A stretch of DNA of 64,000 nt from Ornithinimicrobium cavernae (GTDB taxonomy: Bacteria; Actinomycetota; Actinomycetes; Actinomycetales; Dermatophilaceae), in contig NZ_QDDJ01000006.1 of NCBI RefSeq assembly GCF_003121625.1, positions 1 through 64,000 on the forward strand, in the 5' to 3' direction. Both the position numbers and the translations under genes were made by a program. Within the stretch, counting starts at the first letter, position 1, and each line of letters opens with the position of its first letter. The notes below the pieces were generated by a model that saw nothing but the letters and a program-made list of their open reading frames with translations, searched no databases and was not told the origin of the DNA. Positions 61,093 through 64,000 of the stretch are shown here, in pieces.

Positions 61093-61461
61093 GTGAGCGA
61101 CATCGCCGGCAACTCCCAGAGCCACTTCGAATTCCCACCCGTGGAGACCGCCCGGTCTCCTCAGACCGCGAAGGTCTTGAGCCGCCTGCACGAGGACATG
61201 TCGCGAGCTGCGAGCGGAACGCCCATGGACCACACAGGGGTCATTCTCGTCCTACACAAGGCCGTTATGGACCTTGCCTACGTTGTGGGCGGCCTTGAGG
61301 CGGAACGGCGTCACGACGCTGGGGATTCCGGTTCGCGACGGCACGTGAATGAGTTGATCGAGGGTCAAACCGTGGTGGCCTTGGCCGCCGGTACAACCTC
61401 ATGGGCGACGTCGCGCAGTAGTCCGGACGCCTCGCGATCGATGATCTTCAGAACACGGTAG
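61093..61461 (+). CDS. Hypothetical small protein
   Basis: A 122-residue soluble protein preceded by GAGAGGAAG and a GTG start at 61093. Composition is less GC-biased than the rest. It has an Ala/Ser-rich region and MDHTGVILVLHKAVMDLAYV as its most ordered part. No known motif or membrane helix. 60839-61092 before it shows no feature I can support. Confidence 0.4.
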   Translation: MSDIAGNSQSHFEFPPVETARSPQTAKVLSRLHEDMSRAASGTPMDHTGVILVLHKAVMDLAYVVGGLEAERRHDAGDSGSRRHVNELIEGQTVVALAAGTTSWATSRSSPDASRSMIFRTR

Positions 61462-61572
61462 TCGCCGAAGCGGCCCGGCGCGGGACTCCTGCACCAGCCG
61501 GTGACGTATGACTTCTGAGCCCCAGATGTGACGAGGCGGTCGGCCGACCCGACCTGCGGCAAGAGCGGACAT

Positions 61573-61872
61573 TCATGCCTCTGGTTCCCAGCGCAGGAAC
61601 ACCCAGTGTTCACCCGGGACGAGTTCGCGGGCCGCGTGCTCGACCGCCCGGAACCTTACTGAGACCTCTGGTGGAAAGTCCGCGATGCAGTAGGCCTCAG
61701 CCAAGGACACGCAATCAGCTTGCACGGCACGGATCTCGCCGTCGTACAGGAAGCGGGCCTCCACTGATCCCTGCGCGGATGACCCTTGGAACGCCACGGT
61801 CACTCCGCGTAGGTCGGCGGTCACCTGCTCCCAAAGGGCTCGCATCATTGACAGCATCACATCGGTCCTCAT
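61573..61872 (-). CDS. Conserved-looking small hypothetical protein
   Basis: A 99-residue soluble protein with an ordered alpha/beta pattern: VMLSMMRALWEQVTADLRGV, VEARFLYDGEIRAVQADCVS, and an end HWVFLRWEPEA. The layout resembles small immunity or antitoxin-like proteins found beside acquired genes, but no family is assigned. Starts at 61872 (an ATG at 61908 is also possible). Sits in a region that looks acquired. Confidence 0.5.
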   Translation of the reverse strand: MRTDVMLSMMRALWEQVTADLRGVTVAFQGSSAQGSVEARFLYDGEIRAVQADCVSLAEAYCIADFPPEVSVRFRAVEHAARELVPGEHWVFLRWEPEA

Positions 61873-61989
61873 GTCCGCCACAGGTCGAGTATGACGCCGC
61901 CCGCTCATCGGCGAGACCGATTCCCAGCATGGTCGGACGCTACGCGCCCGCAGAGCGGCAGAGTCGGATACGACCGTGTTGGCGGCGCG

Positions 61990-62071
61990 GACGTCGTCTT
62001 GGAGCCGCGCATCGTTCTCAGAGCGTGAAATAGCCGGCTCGAAGAACGCTTGGCGGCTCCAAGACGACGTC
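61990..62071. repeat. Long palindrome, 19-bp perfect arms around a 44-bp spacer
   Basis: GACGTCGTCTTGGAGCCGC (61990-62008) is exactly complementary to 62053-62071. Inside the spacer CGTTCT and AGAACG add a second stem. Similar in size to the palindrome at 7053-7137 but with unrelated sequence. It lies in a gap with no supported gene (61909-62150). Confidence 0.85.
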
Positions 62072-62150
62072 GGACTCCGAAGGAGTACGTCTGACACTCG
62101 GCAGTTGAGTTATGTCACGACCATCGGCACGCAGAGCGCCGTGCTGACGG

Positions 62151-64000
62151 TTAGCGGCTCGCCAGCCGCATCGTGGGGCGTCCGTCGCTGAGGTCGACCT
62201 CGGCCCAGCCGGCAGGCCGCAGCCCGTGCGAGACCACGACCGTCGTCCGGTCGCTGTCGGAGGCCAGCCGGCCCAGCACCCTGCGCGCCGTGGGCTCGTC
62301 CAGGTGAGCGGTCGGCTCGTCCAGGAGCAGCACGGGGCGGCCGGACAGTATGCCGCGTGCCACGGAGAGGCGGGTGCGCTCGCCGCCGCTCAGGCCGGTC
62401 AGCGGTGTGTCCAGTCCGTCGCTGAGCCGGCTGAGCCAGTGCCCGAGGTCGGCTCCGTGGAGCGCCGCGACCAGCTCGCTGTCCTTGGCCTCCGGGCGGG
62501 CCAGCAGGAGGTTGCCCCGCACGGTGGCGGCGAAGGCGTGCGGCTCGTCGTCAACGACCGCGAACAGCGCGCGCGCCAGGTCGAGCTCGACCCGGCGTGC
62601 GTCGGCGTCGTCGAACTGGTAGCTGCCGGCCACGGGGTCGAGGTGGCGTGCGAGCACGGCGAGCAGGGTGGACTTGCCGACGCCGTTGGGGCCGGTCAGC
62701 ACGACGGCGTCACCCGGCTGCAGGGTGAGGTCGGTCGCCGCCAGGTCGGAGGAGGTGCCGTGACCCCTCGGTTCCGGGGACCAGGACGCCTCCAGCCGGT
62801 CGGCGACGAGGGCGGGGTGCCGGGTGAGGGTCGCGAAAGGTGGCCGGGGGTCCGTGACCGCAGGCTCCTGGGTCAGAACGGCGGTGAGCCGATCCCGCGC
62901 GGCGTGGGCACGCGCCCGGGCGCCGAAGGCATCGGGCAACCCGGTCCAGGCCTCGGCCAGTGCCATGGGCGTGAGGGTGACGAGCGCGGCGACCGGGCCC
63001 GCCAACGTGCCGGAGGCGTGCGCGACCGCAGCCAGCCACGCGGTCGTGCCCACCGCACCGGAGACCAGCACCCACGTTGCGGCGATCATTACGCCGCGGG
63101 TCACACTCAGGGACCGGACCGCGCGGTCGGCCAGCACCTGCTGCCGGGCGACGCGGGACACGACCTGGTCGGCACCGCCGGTGGTGCCGGTGACCGACTG
63201 CACGGCGGTCAGCTGACTCGTCACGAGCGCCGTGAGCCGGTGGACCGCGCCCCGGTGGGCGACCGCGCGGCCGTGCGCCCGCTGCTCCAGCGCCTGCCCG
63301 GCGCGACCGAGCAGGAAGACGGCCAGCGTGCCGCCGGCGACGACCCAGCCGGCGGACGGCAGGAAGGCACCCACGACCAGGGCGGCCACCCCGCCTGCAA
63401 TCGCGGTGTCGACGAGCGGCACCACGACGCGGACCTGCTCGTCCACCACATCGTCGAGATCCCGCACGACCGCGGTCAGCACGTCGCCGCGGCTGCGCCG
63501 GCCCAGCCGCGCCGGGGTCAGCGGGATGAGCCGGCGGTAGACCTGCGTGCGCTGGTGGGCGAGCTCTGCCAGGGCGACGTCGTGGGAGAGGACGCGTTCG
63601 GCATACCGCAGCACCGGCCGCGCCAGCCCGAAGGCGCGCACCCCGACGACGGCCACGAGCAGGGTGAGCACGACGGGCTGGTAGGACGCCTGCACGATCA
63701 GCCAACCCGACGTCGCCGTCAGCGCCACACCCGAGGCGGTGGCCAGGCCGCCGATCGTCGCGGCGATCCAGAGCCGCCGGCGCGGCGAGACCCTCCCCCA
63801 CCGTCCCCGACCGGTCGGCGGCGCCTCCTCCTCGACCGGGCGCGCCGCCACGTGAGATTCCACCGCACCGGGCGCGCCGGCGAGGTCAGTTTCGATCCCA
63901 GCGGGCGCGCCGGGGCTGGTCGGGTCACCGAGCAGGGGGAGGTGCCAGCGCTGGTCCGCCAGGGCGGCCAGCTCGAGGTCGTGCGTCGCCACGATCACGC
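62151..64000 (-). CDS. Fused CydD-CydC-type ABC exporter, C-terminal part (partial at window edge)
   Basis: The visible 616 residues begin inside an ATPase domain (VIVATHDLELAALADQRWHL is the switch-His region), showing that a first ABC half lies beyond the window. Then come a linker, six membrane helices (RLWIAATIGGLATASGVALT, VVLTLLVAVVGVRAFGLARP) and a second ATPase: Walker A TGPNGVGKSTLLAV, signature LSGGERTRLSVARG, Walker B PVLLLDEPTAHLDE, switch His VVVSHGLRP. Such fusions export thiols (cysteine/glutathione) needed for cytochrome bd assembly. The fused form is known in actinobacteria. 5' end not in the window. Confidence 0.85.
   Translation of the reverse strand, partial: VIVATHDLELAALADQRWHLPLLGDPTSPGAPAGIETDLAGAPGAVESHVAARPVEEEAPPTGRGRWGRVSPRRRLWIAATIGGLATASGVALTATSGWLIVQASYQPVVLTLLVAVVGVRAFGLARPVLRYAERVLSHDVALAELAHQRTQVYRRLIPLTPARLGRRSRGDVLTAVVRDLDDVVDEQVRVVVPLVDTAIAGGVAALVVGAFLPSAGWVVAGGTLAVFLLGRAGQALEQRAHGRAVAHRGAVHRLTALVTSQLTAVQSVTGTTGGADQVVSRVARQQVLADRAVRSLSVTRGVMIAATWVLVSGAVGTTAWLAAVAHASGTLAGPVAALVTLTPMALAEAWTGLPDAFGARARAHAARDRLTAVLTQEPAVTDPRPPFATLTRHPALVADRLEASWSPEPRGHGTSSDLAATDLTLQPGDAVVLTGPNGVGKSTLLAVLARHLDPVAGSYQFDDADARRVELDLARALFAVVDDEPHAFAATVRGNLLLARPEAKDSELVAALHGADLGHWLSRLSDGLDTPLTGLSGGERTRLSVARGILSGRPVLLLDEPTAHLDEPTARRVLGRLASDSDRTTVVVSHGLRPAGWAEVDLSDGRPTMRLASR

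Noticed and set aside
1-64000. tRNA or rRNA genes
   Set aside because: No T-loop-like GGTTCGAATCC patterns with matching acceptor stems or rRNA-like conserved blocks were noticed on either strand; a covariance search would be needed to be sure.

Overview
The window is very GC-rich, densely coded DNA with GTG/ATG starts, 4-base stop/start overlaps and several start codons only 6-7 bases behind a -10-like hexamer (leaderless mRNAs). The gene set (CsoR-type copper control, DUF4446 and DUF5926 proteins, PrgI/SCO6880-type secretion genes, fused CydDC-type ABC protein) points to a chromosome of an actinobacterium; the style fits Intrasporangiaceae/Ornithinimicrobiaceae, but that placement is inference.

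1-14.8 kb is ordinary chromosome: an acyl-CoA hydrolase, a DUF5926 protein with a glycosyltransferase, a pRiA4b ORF-3-like protein, a large membrane protein, DUF4446 protein, lipid kinase, serS, a two-component system (histidine kinase plus LuxR-type regulator) and an ABC-2 exporter pair. 14.9-17.4 kb holds a SipW-type cluster: a TasA-like protein with an alternate signal peptide, a second secreted protein and an ER-type signal peptidase, followed by a small CxxC protein. 17.5-21.7 kb has an L7/L12-like small protein, a Cof-type HAD phosphatase, a TrmH-family rRNA methyltransferase, a SHOCT protein, a glyoxalase-like protein and a secreted phospholipase A2. 21.8-24.75 kb is a csoR-copZ-copA copper operon with a readable promoter and operator. 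24.8-26.7 kb is a tightly overlapped operon of purine nucleoside phosphorylase, a barstar-like inhibitor and a secreted RNase Sa-like lipoprotein. A UvrA-like ATPase follows.

29.4-55.5 kb is the most striking part: one strand, about 26 kb, with nearly all junctions overlapping. The first half encodes a Tad/Flp pilus (CpaB/SAF, CpaE-like, CpaF, TadB, TadC, Flp pilin, two TadE, TadG-like, and a LysM-BTAD fusion). After a strong terminator the second half encodes a type IV secretion apparatus: a sigma-like HTH protein, a ParA-like protein, VirB2-like and VirB8-like candidates, a VirB6/TrbL-like protein, a PrgI/SCO6880 protein, a VirB4 ATPase, a three-domain murein hydrolase, a split VirD4/TraG coupling protein, an AAA ATPase and small proteins. 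No relaxase, integrase or att site is visible inside the window, and both flanks are ordinary genes, so it may be a fixed secretion or attachment machine rather than a mobile element.

55.5-64 kb returns to housekeeping: tartrate/isopropylmalate-type dehydrogenase, MmcQ/YjbR protein, purB, a small coiled-coil membrane protein, then a stretch that looks less GC-rich by eye with a frameshifted MFS pump divergent from a SoxR regulator (SoxR box between them), two unrecognised small genes, a long palindrome, and the C-terminal part of a fused CydDC-type ABC exporter running off the end.

Recurring non-coding themes are tandem repeats that start inside the last codons of a gene and duplicate its stop codon (serS, the L7/L12-like gene, the TrmH gene), and two palindromes with 19-20 bp perfect arms and 44-45 bp spacers.
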